From Prorocentrum cordatum (Eukaryota > Sar > Dinophyceae > Prorocentrales > Prorocentraceae): a stretch of 64,000 bases of DNA. Both the position numbers and the translations under genes were made by a program. This document shows positions 11,015-21,850 of the stretch, in pieces. Under the pieces are notes generated by a model, which searched no databases, was not told where the DNA came from, and worked only from the letters and a program-made list of their open reading frames with translations. How positions within the stretch are numbered: the stretch's first letter is position 1; every line of letters begins with the position of its first letter. Where the stretch lies: the NCBI GenBank assembly GCA_963575745.1, contig CAUYUJ010003447.1:117040-181039 (forward strand). Direction: 5' to 3'.

Positions 11015-11331
11015 GGGGGGGGGGGCCTTGCTGATCGCCGCCGCCACATTCGTGCTTCGAGCCGCTGGAGCTCTGGCCTGTAAGATCCTGCAGCCCGCCC
11101 CTGTGCCCCCCGCCCCTCCCCGCCTCTCGCCTTCCCCGCCCCTCCCCGCTCCCGCGCCCGCGCCCAAGGGGTGTTGCCCCCTTCCTCGCCCAGTCCCGCT
11201 GGCGGCGACCCCCCCCCCCGAAGGGCTCGGCACGGTCGAGCCGGGCACTCACGGGCAGTGTTGGGACGAAGATTGTGACGATGACGGTGCTTGTTTGATG
11301 CTGAGAGCCCTTTGCACTCGCGACCACAGTG
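11015..11331. other. GC-rich spacer, no gene recognised
   Basis: C-rich on the plus strand with no motif or RNA gene seen. Confidence 0.4.
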
Positions 11332-11502
11332 GGAACCCGTGCCAAGAAACACCCTGCTCGCCTCCAGGTTGCCCTGGGTTTCCTGGGTTTCGATGGCCTT
11401 GCTTGGTAAGCGTAACGTCCCCACACCAAAAAGCAATGGATGTCCTGGGGTCTCAGGGTTGGGTTTCTCGTGGAAGGTTTCTGGTGGTCGAGCTCCTGCT
11501 GC
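11332..11502 (+). repeat. Family J dispersed repeat, copy 2
   Basis: It matches 27840-28000 nearly throughout (GTGCCAAGAAACACCCTGCT, GGTTTCGATGGCC, GTCTCAGGGTTGGGTTTC). No inverted ends found. Confidence 0.7.
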
Positions 11503-11837
11503 ATGACGTCGGGCTCGCGCAGCGCTTTGGCGAGGCTGTGCTGCGGACTCGGTGCCTGGGCTCTTCGAGCCCACGCCATCGTCACCGCCGCAAGGACAGG
11601 CTCTCCTCGCGCGACAACAGCCGCCTCTGGGCAGGACAGGGGGGGGGGGGGGGGCGGGGCCGGCAGATCCGCGATCCTCGCGCCGGCGCCGCCCGGGAAC
11701 TGCAGTTGCCCCGCAGGCTCGGCGCCTCGCCTCGCCTCGCCTCGCCGGCGAGAAGCGTGCCGCTGCCGTGCAGGGGCAGCGGGGTCCCGGGCCCGCGCGC
11801 CCTGGGCCGCTAGCAGCCTGCTCCCGGCCCATCTTCA

Positions 11838-12029
11838 GCGGGGGCGGAACAGAGGGGGGTGATGACTAGGGGGGGGAGGATATCATGGCGTGGGCCATGA
11901 TATTTCCCCAGATTTCATGGCGCCTCTTCTCATTTCCTGACGTCCCTGGCCCCCCCGCTGGGCCGCGCACATGCCGCCGGTCATGATTTGCACCCCCCCT
12001 CTTGGACGCCCCCTCTTTGCCGCTCCCGA
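11838..12029. mobile_element. Family K inverted-repeat element, copy 1, 5-bp target-site duplication
   Basis: The left end GCGGGGGCGGAACAGAGGG is complementary, with mismatches, to the right end CCTCTTTGCCGCTCCCGA. CTTCA flanks both sides (11833-11837 and 12030-12034). Inside is a strong small hairpin, ATATCATGGC with GCCATGATAT. It is closely homologous to 62385-62580. Confidence 0.8.
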
Positions 12030-12354
12030 CTTCAGCAGGGCTGCAGGTGATCGCCGCAGACGCTGCTCCCCGGAGACGGAAACGGGGGCGCCTGCCCAGC
12101 AGCGGCCACTGCCTCCTCTGGGACAGCGTTGGCTGTTGGGCATCGGGCTCGCTCTTTCCCGCGAGTGCCCGCGTCGGGCCCAGACGCGGCGCCTGTGCGC
12201 CGTGCCCCCTGCCAGCGGCGCGCGGCGCCGAGGTTCCTGTTCATGGGGCCCCCGATGGCCATCAAGTGGGTCAGACCCGCGTCGCCACCGGGGCGGGTCG
12301 GGCGGGCATGCCAGCCCGTGGGGGAGCGCTGCGTGGCAGGCAACGAGACGACGA

Positions 12355-12525
12355 GGCAGAGGAGGAGGCGGAGGAGGAGGAGCAGAGGAAGAGGGGGAGG
12401 GGGAGGAGCCGGGGAAGAGGAGGAGAAGGAGGCGGAGGAGGAGGCGAAGGAGGAGGCAGAGGAGGAGGAGGAGGCAGAGGAGGAGGAGGAGGAGGAGGAG
12501 GAGGAGGAGGAGGAGGAGGAGGCCG
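12355..12525. repeat. GGA microsatellite
   Basis: Mostly GGA and GGC triplets, purest at 12475-12525. Long Glu/Arg or Ser/Leu open frames over it are artefacts. Confidence 0.95.
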
Positions 12526-12529
12526 TGAC

Positions 12530-13510
12530 GCCGATATCGACAGCGACAGCGACAGTAGAAGGGGGAGGAATGGGGACCAGGAAGGGGAGGAATAGTACGA
12601 GGAGGCGAGCGGCAGGAGGCGGAGAGAGGGGAGGAGAAGGTGAAAGGAGAGGGAGGCGGAGGATGAGGATGGAGATGAGCAGGATGATTGAACAGACGGA
12701 GGATGAGAAGGAACACGGAGGTGCTGGATACGGGTCGAGGAGAAGGTGGATGTGGAGCAGGTCGAAGATCAGGATTGAAGTGGTGCTCGTCCTTTTTGAT
12801 CCTCCTGCCTCTTTCTGCGTTATACTCCTCTCCTTCCAAGCCGTTGAGTCGCCTCGGTGCCGCTCGCAGACGAAGTCACATGAGCCCGTTTGCCGGATCA
12901 TCAACATGAGGCGCCGCCTGTGGGGCCGTCTGGGCTTCGTGAGGTCCCCCCCGCCGCCTTCGGCAGCAAGCCATGGGAGCCTTGTAGATCGTCGCACATC
13001 CGTCTTTGGAGTACACTAGCGTGCCCTAGCTTCAGGTGGTCGACGAGAAACTCAGATGTGCGTCGATATGCGTCGACTAGCGTGTCGGTTAGCGTCGGCT
13101 AGCGCTGTTTTCGCACGGGCCAGCAAGATGGCATTGGAGGAGGCTCCCGCCCAGACCTTCCAGGAGGGCTTTCTAAATTCCAGATGAGGCTTTGAGCAGG
13201 CAGAGATAGGTCTGTAGGTCTGAAAGAGCGCGTTCTGTGGTCGCTTACAGGCGGGGGGGTTTGGAACGGGACCCCGCCCCCCCCCCCCCTGGATGGAGGG
13301 GGGGGGTTCGAACCCCCTCCTCCCCCACCTCCCGGGACGGAGGGGAGGGGGTTCAACCCCCCCCCTCCTTGCTTCCCCTCTCCTCGGGCCAGCGCTTGCG
13401 TGGGCGGCGGCTGGCGACGGCGGCGAAGGCGAAGATTTCCATTTCTGGGCCAGCGCCGGCCGGCGCTTGCGGCGGCGGGCGGCGGTGGCGGGGAGCGTCG
13501 ACGAGGGCGA
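12530..13510. other. No gene recognised; purine-rich then GC-rich spacer
   Basis: The left part is a decaying GGA-rich tract. The right part (13250-13375) contains GGGGGTTCGAACCCCC-like palindromes next to C and G runs. No protein motif or tRNA fold seen. Confidence 0.4.
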
Positions 13511-13516
13511 CGGTGG

Positions 13517-14990
13517 TATTGGTGGTGGTGGTGATGGGTTGTGGTGGTGGTGGTGGTGGTCGTGGCGGTGGTGGTGGTTGTGGTGGTGGTAGTGGGGTTG
13601 TTTGTTGTTGTGGTGGTGGTTGTGGCGGTCGGTGGTGGTGGTGGTTTGGTGGTGGTGTGGTGGTGGTTGTGGTGGTGGTGGTGGTGGTGGTGGTTGTGGT
13701 GGTGGTGGTGGTTTGGTGGTGGTGTGGTGGTGGTTTGTGGTGGTTATGGAGATTGTTTGTGCTGGTGGTGGTGGTGGTGGCGGTGGTGGTGGTGTGGTGG
13801 TCTGGTGGTGGTGGGTTGTCCTGCTGGTCGTGGTGGTGGTTCTGGCGGTGGTGGTGGTGTGGTAGATTGTGGTGGTAGTGGTGGTGGGTTTTTGTGGTGG
13901 TGGTGGTGATGGTGAGTTGTGGTGGTGGTGGTGGTGGTTTGGTGGTGGTGTGGTGGTGGTGTGGTGGTGGTTCGTGGTGGAGGTAGTGGTGGTGGGTTGT
14001 GGTGGTGGTGGTGGTGGTGGTGGTTTGTGGACGTTTGTTGTGGTGGTTGTGGTGGCGGTAGTAGTGGTGGTGGTGGTGTGGTGGTTTGTGGTTGTGGCGG
14101 TGGTTTCTTTTGCTGGTAGTGGCTGTGATGGTGGTGGTGATGGGTTGTGGTGGTTGTGGTGGTGGTCGTGGCGGTGGTGGTGGTTGTGGTGGTGGTGGTG
14201 GGGTTGTTTGTTGTTGTGGTGGTGGTTGTGGCGGTGGGTGGTGGTGGTGGTTTGGTGGTGGTGTGGTGGTGGTTTGTGGTGGTTATGGTGGTGGTTGTTG
14301 TGGTGGTGGTTTGGTGGTGGTGTCGTGGTGGTTTGTGGTGGATGTGGAGATTGTTTGTGCTGGTGGTGGTGGTGGTGGCGGTGGTGGTGGTGTGGTGGTT
14401 TGTGGTGGTGGTGGTGGTGGGTTGTCCTGCTGGTCGTGGTGGTGGTTCTGGCGGTGGTGGTGGTGTGGTAGATTGTGGTGGTGGTGGTGGTAGTGGTGGT
14501 GGGTTTTTGTGGTGGTGGTGGTGGTGATGGTGAGTTGTGGTGGTGGTGGTGGTTGTGGTGGTGTGGTGGTGGTGTGGTGGTGGTTCGTGGTGGAGGTGGT
14601 GGTGGTGGATTGTGGTGGTGGTGGTGGTTTGTGGACGTTCTTTGTGGTGGTTGTGGTGGCGGTGGTAGTGGTGGTGATGGTGTGGTGGTTTGTGGTTGTG
14701 GCGGTGGTTTGTTTTGCTGGTAGTGGTTGTGGCGGTGGTGGTGGTGGTGGTGGTGTTGTGGTAGATTGTGGCAGTGGTGGTGGTGGTGGTGGTTTGGTGG
14801 TGGGTTTTTGTGGTGGTGGTGGTTGTGGTGATGGTGAGCTGTGGTGGTGGTTGTGGTGGTGGTTGTGGTGGTGGCTGTGGTGGTGGTGGGTTGTGTAGTG
14901 CTGTTGGTGGTGGTGGTGATGGTGGGTTGAGGCGGTTGTGGTGGTAGTGGTGGTGGTCGTGGTAGTGGTGGTAGTCGTCGCTGCGTCCCC
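13517..14990. repeat. GGT trinucleotide array of about 1.47 kb
   Basis: GGT with scattered GTT, GTG and GCG changes. G-rich on the plus strand only. GGT runs can form G-quadruplexes (general knowledge). Palindromes of the type GGGGTTYGAACCCC lie outside both ends (about 13302-13320 and 15055-15080). The 724-residue His/Pro/Thr frame on the minus strand is a repeat artefact. Confidence 0.95.
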
Positions 14991-15975
14991 GCCGTCGCTG
15001 GCGCCAGCGCCGGCGCTGCTGGCTGCCGCGGGTTGAACCCCCCCCCCTCCAGGCGCCAGGGGGGGGTTTGAACCCCCCCCCACTCCCCCCTTAGCTGCCT
15101 GTGGTCATCGTCGCAGCGCCGGCGCCGAGGGGGGGTGTTCGGGATGGGGGGGGGGTGGGAGGGAGGGGGCCGGGGAGTCCCCCTGGTTTTGATCGACGGC
15201 GCCGAGTGTTGGGGGAGGGGGCCCACCCCTGGGTTTGAAACGCGCCGCCGAACGTTCCCAAGGCAAGCGCCCGTGAAACGCGTTCTCGAAGGTCTGGAGG
15301 GCTATTTTGTCATGGGGGTGACCTAAATAGGGGGGGGGAGAGACAGGACCCCTTTAGGGCCCTTCTCTTCACCGTCATCAGGTCGCCACCTTCCCTGACC
15401 TTCCAGAGTGTTGCGAAATAGCTCTCAAGACCTACAGACCGATCTCGACCTGCTTACAAGCTCTACTGGCCCAGGGTGCTGCAAAATAGCCCCTCAGACC
15501 TGCAGGCCTATCTAGGTCCGTTTGAAAAGACCTCGACGGGAAGCTTGATGTCGAGGTCCTGGTGCCATGTCCGAATCCTCCTGGAGATCCTCCCCCCCCG
15601 CCTGCTTTGCCCGCTGCCCGCTGCCGGGGCCCGACGATGCAGGGGGCTCTGCCGCACGTCCCCTCGCGCCGCCGGGGGGGCCCCTGCGGGGGGCTCCATG
15701 GGCGGGGGCGGGGGCCTCCTCCCCGGCGGCGGCGGCGGCAGGCCCGCGGCGGCGGCTCCCCCTCCCCCCCCCCCCCCCGCGCCCCCCCCGGCGGGGGGGC
15801 CCCCGTGCCGCGCCCGCCCGCGGCCCGGGCGCCCGCGGGGCCCGGCGCCCATGCCCGAGACGGGCCGGGGCCGCGGGCCGGGCGCGGAGGGCGGCGCCGC
15901 AGGCGCGGCTGCTGCGGCGGAGGCCCGCGGGGGGCCCCTCGGCGCCTCGGCCGCCGCCTCCTGCCAGCGGGTGCG
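14991..15975. other. No gene recognised; extremely GC-rich second half
   Basis: 15380-15510 holds two diverged copies of a CCTTCCAGAGTG / TTGCGAAATAGC / CAGACC segment. 15660-15960 is almost entirely G and C; its long open frames on both strands are composition effects. Confidence 0.45.
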
Positions 15976-16410
15976 GGCCCAGAGCCCCGCCGAGGAGCGG
16001 AGCTCGAGGGTCGAGGCTCGAGGATCGAGGATCTCGAAGCTCGAGGGTCGAAGCTCGAGGATCGAGGCTCGAGGCTCGAAGCTCGAGGAGCGAGACGACC
16101 GAAATGGGCACGGAAAGAATGGGCACACTGCCCACCAGCAGTCCCTGTTCATTTTGGACAGGACTCGCTGTCGGTGTCGCCGCGGCCCGTGTCCAGTTGA
16201 GACAGAAGGCCGCCTGCCCAACAGCGGCCGCTGTTGGTTTAAAACAGCATTTGCGGTTGGGCATTGTTCCCATTATGTCCGTACCCATTTCGGGCGTCCA
16301 AATTCCAGCAGGTGCGGGCCCAGACCCCCGCCGAGGATCGAAGCTCGAGGGTCGGAGCTCGAGGATCGAGGCTCGAGTGTCGAAGCTCGAGGATCGAGGA
16401 GGCGGATACC
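15976..16410. repeat. GCTCGAGG-type short tandem repeats flanking a family I element
   Basis: Two tracts (15995-16090 and 16325-16405) of TCGAAGCTCGAGGATCGAGG-like units. Each is preceded by a related GTGCGGGCCCAGA-CCCCGCCGAGGA block. The tracts sit on either side of the family I copy. Confidence 0.75.
16094..16299. mobile_element. Family I inverted-repeat element, copy 1
   Basis: Left end GACGACCGAAATGGGCACGG; the right end is the near-complement, GTACCCATTTCGGGCGTC. Inside are CCCAACAGCGGCCGCTGTTGG and GAGACAGAAGGCCGCCTG. Homologous copies: 29201-29406 and 42665-42853. No clear target-site duplication. Confidence 0.75.
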
Positions 16411-16546
16411 TCGCCTTCCGTGTCCGCCCGGAGAGGGCCGCCGGGTCGCAGTGCGCTGGCCGTCCTTCCTCCTCCTGTTCCTCCACCTCTCGGGCTCCTC
16501 TTCCCCCGCAACCTGAACAACACAAGCCTGCCTAAACATGCTTTAT

Positions 16547-16660
16547 CTGAGGTCTGCGCGGATTTCTTGGATCGGCGTGGGGCCTCCGCGGCGGCGGCGC
16601 GCTCTGCGCGCCATGCATGGGGGGTCCAGTGCCGACGCTGAATTTCCCGCGGGCGCCTTT
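16547..16660. mobile_element. Family H foldback element, copy 3 (partial)
   Basis: The left arm GTCTGCGCGGATTTCTTGGA and GC-rich centre are clear. The right arm is degenerate, and a direct GACGCTGAATTTCCCGCGGGC duplication follows (about 16636 and 16711). Confidence 0.6.
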
Positions 16661-16901
16661 CCAGCCGTTCAAGCTTCTTCTTTCCCGCCCGCTCGAAGCC
16701 AGTGGAGCCCCGACGCTGAATTTCCCGCGGGCGCCTGTCCAGACCCCTTGCAAGCAGAATGAATCTCTGTCCGAAGCCCCTCGGCCCTCGGCCTGCGGCT
16801 GCCGGCGTCAAAATAGATGCACGCCTTCCTGTCCAGAGGCCCATAAGACGCACTTGGAAAAATCCTCTTCACCTGAACTGAATCAGAACACCTGCGAGTC
16901 C

Positions 16902-17045
16902 AAACTTTCGGAGGTCCGCGCGGATCTCTTGGATCGGCATTGGGACCCCCCTGCCTGGCGCGCGGAAAGCGCCAGCGGCGGCGCCAGGGGCGCTGCCGCC
17001 AGGGGTGTCAGCGCCGAGCCAACAGCAAGGACCTCCGACAGTTTA
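16902..17045. mobile_element. Family H foldback element, copy 4
   Basis: AAACTTTCGGAGGTCC on the left and GGACCTCCGACAGTTT on the right are complementary ends. The interior has GGATCTCTTGGATCGGC and GC-rich arms. Confidence 0.75.
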
Positions 17046-18130
17046 TGCTTATGCATTTTCCTGTTGTTCCCAAGCCAGAGTACATCCGAGGCCACACAGA
17101 ACCAGTCCGAGGAGGTCTCCTCCCTCCCCTCCCCCCAGGCGGGCGGCTCCATGCGCCGGCTGCTGGTCCTAACGGACGTGGGCGAGGAGATCGACGACGA
17201 GGCAGCAGGGGCCTCTCGGCTGTGGGCGGGGCGGACGCGGTGGTTCGGCGACGTGCAGGGTGGGGCCTCGGGAGGAAGGAGGAGGAGAACAAGAAGGAGG
17301 AGGAGGAGGCAGTTGGGGAGGTGGAGAGGTCACAGGAGGGCGAGTTGAGGCAGCCGTGGTTGGCCTGCGACAGGCCCCCTATCGTCGCTACGGCTGAAAG
17401 CAGCTTGGAAAACCGACACGTTTAGGCTCGATGAGGGGTCTGGGAATCGATGTTCGGCTGCCGTTGCCTCAATTCGCCTTGCTCCGAAAATGGGGAGGCA
17501 AGGGGCGGGTGGGGGGGGAGGAGGAGGAGGAGGAGGAGGGGGAGGGGGGAGCTGAAGGGGGTAGGGAGGAGGAGGTCTTCCGTAAGGGGGGGGAGAGACC
17601 GGATGATCGAGGTAACGAAAAGGACGGGGCGAGGTTGTCCAGAAACGGGGTTGGGGCGCTGTAGGAAGGGGAAGTAGACGACAAGAAGGGGGAAGGGGAG
17701 TGGGAGTACAGGGATAATGGGAATATAAGGATGCTTCAAGTGAGGAGGTGGAGGGGGAGGGAGAAGGAGGAGGAGGAGGAGGAGGAGGAGGATGAGGAGG
17801 GTGGAGTGTATCTTCGATGAGAGGGGGAGATGTGGATGATGATGAAGAAATGCGAGGGGACGGGGAAGGCGAGGGGTGGTGGGGTCTGTGCGGGAGGGGG
17901 AGCATTGGGGGAGTAAGACAATGAACTCGATGAGGGCGAGGATTAATTACTACTACTGCAGCACGCAGACTCTCTCCTACGGCGCTGTCGAACTCCCATC
18001 TCCCATGCAAGTTCGGCGGTGGAGGGAGCCCGGGAGGCCAGCCAGGGCCTGCGCAGCCGGAGGAGGGAAGGATGGCGAGGCGAGGAGCGTGGACGGGAGT
18101 GTGCTACAAAGAAGCGCAGGGAACAAAGCA
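17046..18130. other. No gene recognised; GGA/GAG tracts
   Basis: Short GAG and GGA microsatellites at about 17280-17320, 17515-17560 and 17755-17805. Open frames follow these tracts. No motif seen. Confidence 0.5.
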
Positions 18131-18147
18131 ACTCGTTCAGGTGCTGG

Positions 18148-18303
18148 CGGACAGACCTCCTACCCTGACGCGTCGATTGAGGAATTGGCCGTTTTCGGTG
18201 GGCGTCGCGGCCGTCATTTCTGCGGGTCCAGGTCCGTCGGTTTCGGTCCCAGGCCGTTTTCACTAAGGGGAGGTCTGCTAAAGGGAGGTTTGTCCACCGC
18301 CGA
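18148..18303. mobile_element. Family C inverted-repeat element, copy 1
   Basis: The left end CGGACAGACCTCC is complementary to the right end GGAGGTTTGTCCACCGCCGA. A 12-base direct repeat TTCAGGTGCTGG flanks it exactly (18136-18147 and 18304-18315). By comparison with copy 3, the true duplication may be only TTCAG, with the left terminus altered. Homologous to 44779-44943. Confidence 0.8.
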
Positions 18304-18315
18304 TTCAGGTGCTGG

Positions 18316-18911
18316 GGGTCAGCGAGCGGGTGCATGCTGAGCGGAGCGACGCCGACGGCGGACGAAGGCACGGGGACCTTCAGCCCAGCATCATCGATCA
18401 GCGGAGGAGGCAGCGCAGAGTGCGGGCGGCTGCGAGCGTGCACGCCAGCGCCTCGTGGCTGCCAGGCACCGCGCGGCGGATTTGCTGCGGGGGCGGGGGG
18501 TAGAGGATGTGGGGATGGGGTGGTGTCTGCCACCGCATGACGGATATCTGAGGGGGTCACGTTCCGTTCCCAGCGTCGGCATTCTTGGCCCTCCCCCGCC
18601 GAGCACCCCGTGGTCGCTCGTGGAGGGGCAGGCGTGGCGAGGCACGACGCCTCGCCCCACACCGGGTCTCTGAAGCTGAGGGCCGCCAGCCGCCGCCTCG
18701 CACGGGTTCTGTCGAGCGCTTCCCCCCGCCGGCGGAGGCTTGTGCCCTCATGGGCACTGAGGTCTTTCAGGTCCTCGTAGTGCCCCTCCCCTCTTTGAGG
18801 TCCGTCGGTGCCCCGCTGAGGGCCTCTCCTGGAATATCGGTTGAGCCTGGGGCGTCTTGGGGCCGTCGGGGATGGTCTCCCCGTCTGGGAGTGGTCATCG
18901 GCTTTCCTGGG
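18316..18911. other. No gene recognised
   Basis: Mixed GC-rich sequence. A short CTTGGGGCC-like stretch appears near 18780-18880. No motif seen. Confidence 0.4.
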
Positions 18912-19372
18912 TCAGCTGGGTGTTGAGGTCAAGGAGTGGTTGGGTTGCCATATTGGTCCTTTCTTGAGTCGCCTCCAGCCCCAAGGGACCGTGCTGACGC
19001 TCGATGCCGTAATTATCCATGTTTGAATAAGTGAACGAATAAGTGAACGAAACTTATATCCATGACGAAATGTATTAGCCACCAGTCCCACTCGACCGTA
19101 GAGTGGATTGGTGCAGCGTGGCTCCTGGACCTCCCTCCATGATGCGTTGAGCACACGGAACAATTCGCCGTCGACATAGCGGGCCGCGTGGTGGGAGAAG
19201 GCGAGCACGATGACGTAACCCACCCCGATGTTGCCCGCACAAGTGGTACCGACGTCCATAGAAACCTCTGGCAGTTCAAATCGATGCGTCAGCGCGTGCC
19301 TGTCAGTATTGAAGGTGTTTGGCCAGCCCGTAGTGATTGGCAATCTGCCTCGCGTTCTCCAGGTGATCAGCC

Positions 19373-19472
19373 CTCCTCCTCCTCCTCCCCCTCCTCCTCC
19401 TCCTCCTCCTCCTCGTCCTCCTCCTCCTCCTCCTCCTCTTCCTCCTCCTCCTCCTCCTCCTCCTCCTCCTCC
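19373..19472. repeat. CTC microsatellite
   Basis: About 100 bp of CTC/TCC triplets. It accounts for the poly-Gly run in the minus-strand open frame. Confidence 0.97.
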
Positions 19473-19670
19473 CCTTCTGTTTGTGTCGACTTCGGGCCCG
19501 GAGCTGATGATCGCAGGGCTGGTCTTCGCGCAGCTGTTCACAGCCGCGGTCCTAGCAGTGACCGCGCTGGGAAGGGAGGCCGCTCTTTGGATGTTGACGC
19601 AGCACTTGCGGAACAACTCCGATGTAGAGGCCGCCTGCACCGGTTGTGCGTTCGCGCGTGAGGGACGCTT

Positions 19671-19745
19671 GTGGTTGTTGTGCGCACGCGTGTGACGGTG
19701 TTGATTTCGTGGTGTCATGGGGTGGTTGTTGTGCGCACGCGTTGG
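19671..19745. repeat. Short direct repeat GTGGTTGTTGTGCGCACGCG
   Basis: Two copies about 54 bases apart (starting near 19672 and 19726). They contribute the repeated RAHNNH peptide on the minus strand. Confidence 0.8.
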
Positions 19746-20360
19746 ATGGTGTGTCCATGTTGCTACTGTGGCGAATATCGAACGGAGCATATTGATGGTG
19801 TGAGCTTTACGGGCGCACTAGGAATGGTTAAGTTGCGGGTGATCTTCAAATGTGCGTCTTCGTTGGCAGATGGTGCCCAATTGAGTGTCAGTTCTAAAGG
19901 TTGTCCGATGTGGGTAGCCTGGGTGACGCATTGGCCAGCCATTGTATACCAACGCGGACTGACGCCCCAAGCAATCCAGAATTCCGTGGATTGCCCAGCT
20001 TTGTTGCCGCGAAGTATGTGTTGTCCAGTGGCCCTCGCCCAATCCACCCATGCACGGTACGGAAACGATATGTCCTGCGTTCCTTCGCTCCCCCTCCATC
20101 CGCCCACCCCTCCGGTAATGCCAGCGAGGGCTCAGTCGTCTTCCAGGGTATTGCGACATACCGCGAATCCAGGAGCGCGACTGGGAAGACGCGCAGGCGG
20201 TCTGGGAATGCGCGCTTCGATGGTGTGGCGTGTCGTGTCGGAAGTTATCTTTGCATGGTTGCTGCGTTGCTTATATTGGAGACCTCTCGGGGCCTCTGAT
20301 GAGCTTCATTTAGTCGATTCCTCTGGCGATCTGTTCCCCAGGTCTGGGGTTCATCTTCGG

Positions 20361-21012
20361 GGGTGAGTGACGTGCAGCATGCAAAATCCAAATTGGTCAG
20401 AGTGAGGGGGCCAAACGGTCTTACACCATTCTTGCATGCTTGGCTGAAGTAGGGTTCTGTTGTGCGGAGTCGTCGTTGAATGTGTATCTGTTAGGAACAT
20501 TCTTCATATTGATCCGTGCCCCTTCGGCGCCCATCGTTTTTTAATTGAAGTACGATTCCCGGGGCTCGTACATTGATGTTTTCACAGGAAAGTCGCGGGC
20601 CTCAGACTACGCTGTGCGCCCCCGAGATACTACAACAACGGCTCCTGCCTGGCACTTCCACAATTGATTGAAGATTCGCGCTCTTCCGTGGGGCATCCTT
20701 GCAATTCACCAAGGTGTCGTGCTCTCGCCTCTGACTTCCTGGCAATTCACTCAGACGCCGCGCCCTCGACACTCAGGAATCACGCCCTGGCTGTTGACGT
20801 CCTCAAGATGTAATCGGGAATCGCGCAACCGCCAGAGACTTCAGCGCGATTCATGCAGGACTGACGCTTCAGAGACCCCCCCGCCCGCCCGCCCGACCCG
20901 CCAGTTAGGGTCCGCCCGCCCGACCCGCCTGTCTCGTTCTGCCGCTTGGCGTTCTGCTCCTAACCCCCCCTTCTACTAATCTCTCTCGTGTCCCATTCTT
21001 CTCTCTCCATGC
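20361..21012. other. No gene recognised
   Basis: Ordinary composition with a CCCGCCCGACCCGCC duplication near 20882-20932. No motif seen. Confidence 0.4.
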
Positions 21013-21171
21013 TTACCAACCTGGAACATTTCCGTGTTTCTTTGATTGGCATCATGTGATGTCGATTCCGATCTTAAGGATTCCACCAGTTTCTGAGGGC
21101 ACATCCCTAAAAATGTCATCGCTGTTGGTCTTGCCAATCATAGGGGCAGGGTTAAGTTCGAGACTGATTAC
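21013..21171. mobile_element. Family D foldback element, copy 1 (diverged)
   Basis: Starts TACCAACCTGGAACATTTCC and ends GAGACTGATTA. The interior shares GAGGGCACATCCCTAA and TTGCCAATCATAGGG with the better copies at 43253-43409 and 57487-57644. Confidence 0.6.
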
Positions 21172-21519
21172 CCTTGCCCCTGCCTTCCTGCTTAGGCTTT
21201 TTGGGAAGTCGCCCGCTACACAAGCTGAGTACTCTTTGAAGAATCCTTGCGCACGGCCTCTAGGATTTCCTAGCATCCACATCTAAGAATTGGCTATGAT
21301 TTGCAGGAGGAACAGCTGCGACCTCTTCATTATCCCCTCCCCCGCAGGCAGTTTTCGCGGGGGCCTTGGTAACGAATGCTGTTTAGTGGTAATGGTTGCC
21401 AGGAACACGTAAGTGAAAGCGATGTGGGACATGAGAAGTGTGCATGGACGAATTGTGGTGTAGATCTGGGCGATCAGGAGGACTTCGGGAGATTAAGAGA
21501 GTGGGGGAGGGGGCAGCAC

Positions 21520-21533
21520 GAGAGAGGGAGAGA

Positions 21534-21564
<31 letters not shown>

Positions 21565-21850
21565 GGACCGAGAGTCAGAGCAGAGAAAGAGAGACAGAGA
21601 GAGAGAGAGAGAGAGAAAGAGAGACAAAGGCGCAGCCGGAAAGGGATATTGATGACATGCACACAACTAGGTTCATAGGTGCACATTTTTGTGCATGTAT
21701 GTATGTTTTCGTATGTGCATACATTCATAGGAATGTGCATAAATACATATCTACAACCACAGTATATGTATATGACGAGAGATAACAAACAAGCGAGATA
21801 GAGAGAGAGAGAGAGCGAGCGAACGAGCGATCGAGAGATGGAGAGAGAAG
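21520..21850. repeat. GA microsatellites separated by TATG-rich sequence
   Basis: GA repeats at 21521-21626 and 21800-21850. Between them lies CATACATAT-rich, lower-GC sequence. Confidence 0.95.

Larger units (their letters stand above)
18912..20107 (-). pseudogene. Unidentified protein-like region, possibly a decayed or intron-split gene
   Basis: On the minus strand, 20107-19763 (no ATG; a stop lies just upstream) reads with balanced composition, for example EFWIAWGVSPRWYTMAGQ and LELTLNWAPSANEDA. The next open frame (19790-18912, ATG start) is in another phase. It contains a poly-Gly run from the CTC microsatellite, then protein-like sequence such as AGNIGVGYVIVLAFS. The two parts could be exons or frameshifted fragments of one beta-rich protein. 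The plus strand is also open at 19671-20366, so coding is not proven. I recognise no family. The region is less GC-rich than its surroundings. Confidence 0.25.

Noticed and set aside
13300-13325. GGTTCGAACCCC as a tRNA T-arm
   Set aside because: It is a palindrome inside G and C runs; no acceptor, D or anticodon stems can be placed around it.
13052-15226. 724-residue open frame on the minus strand
   Set aside because: It is the translation of the GGT/ACC array (His, Pro, Thr) and has no non-repetitive domain.
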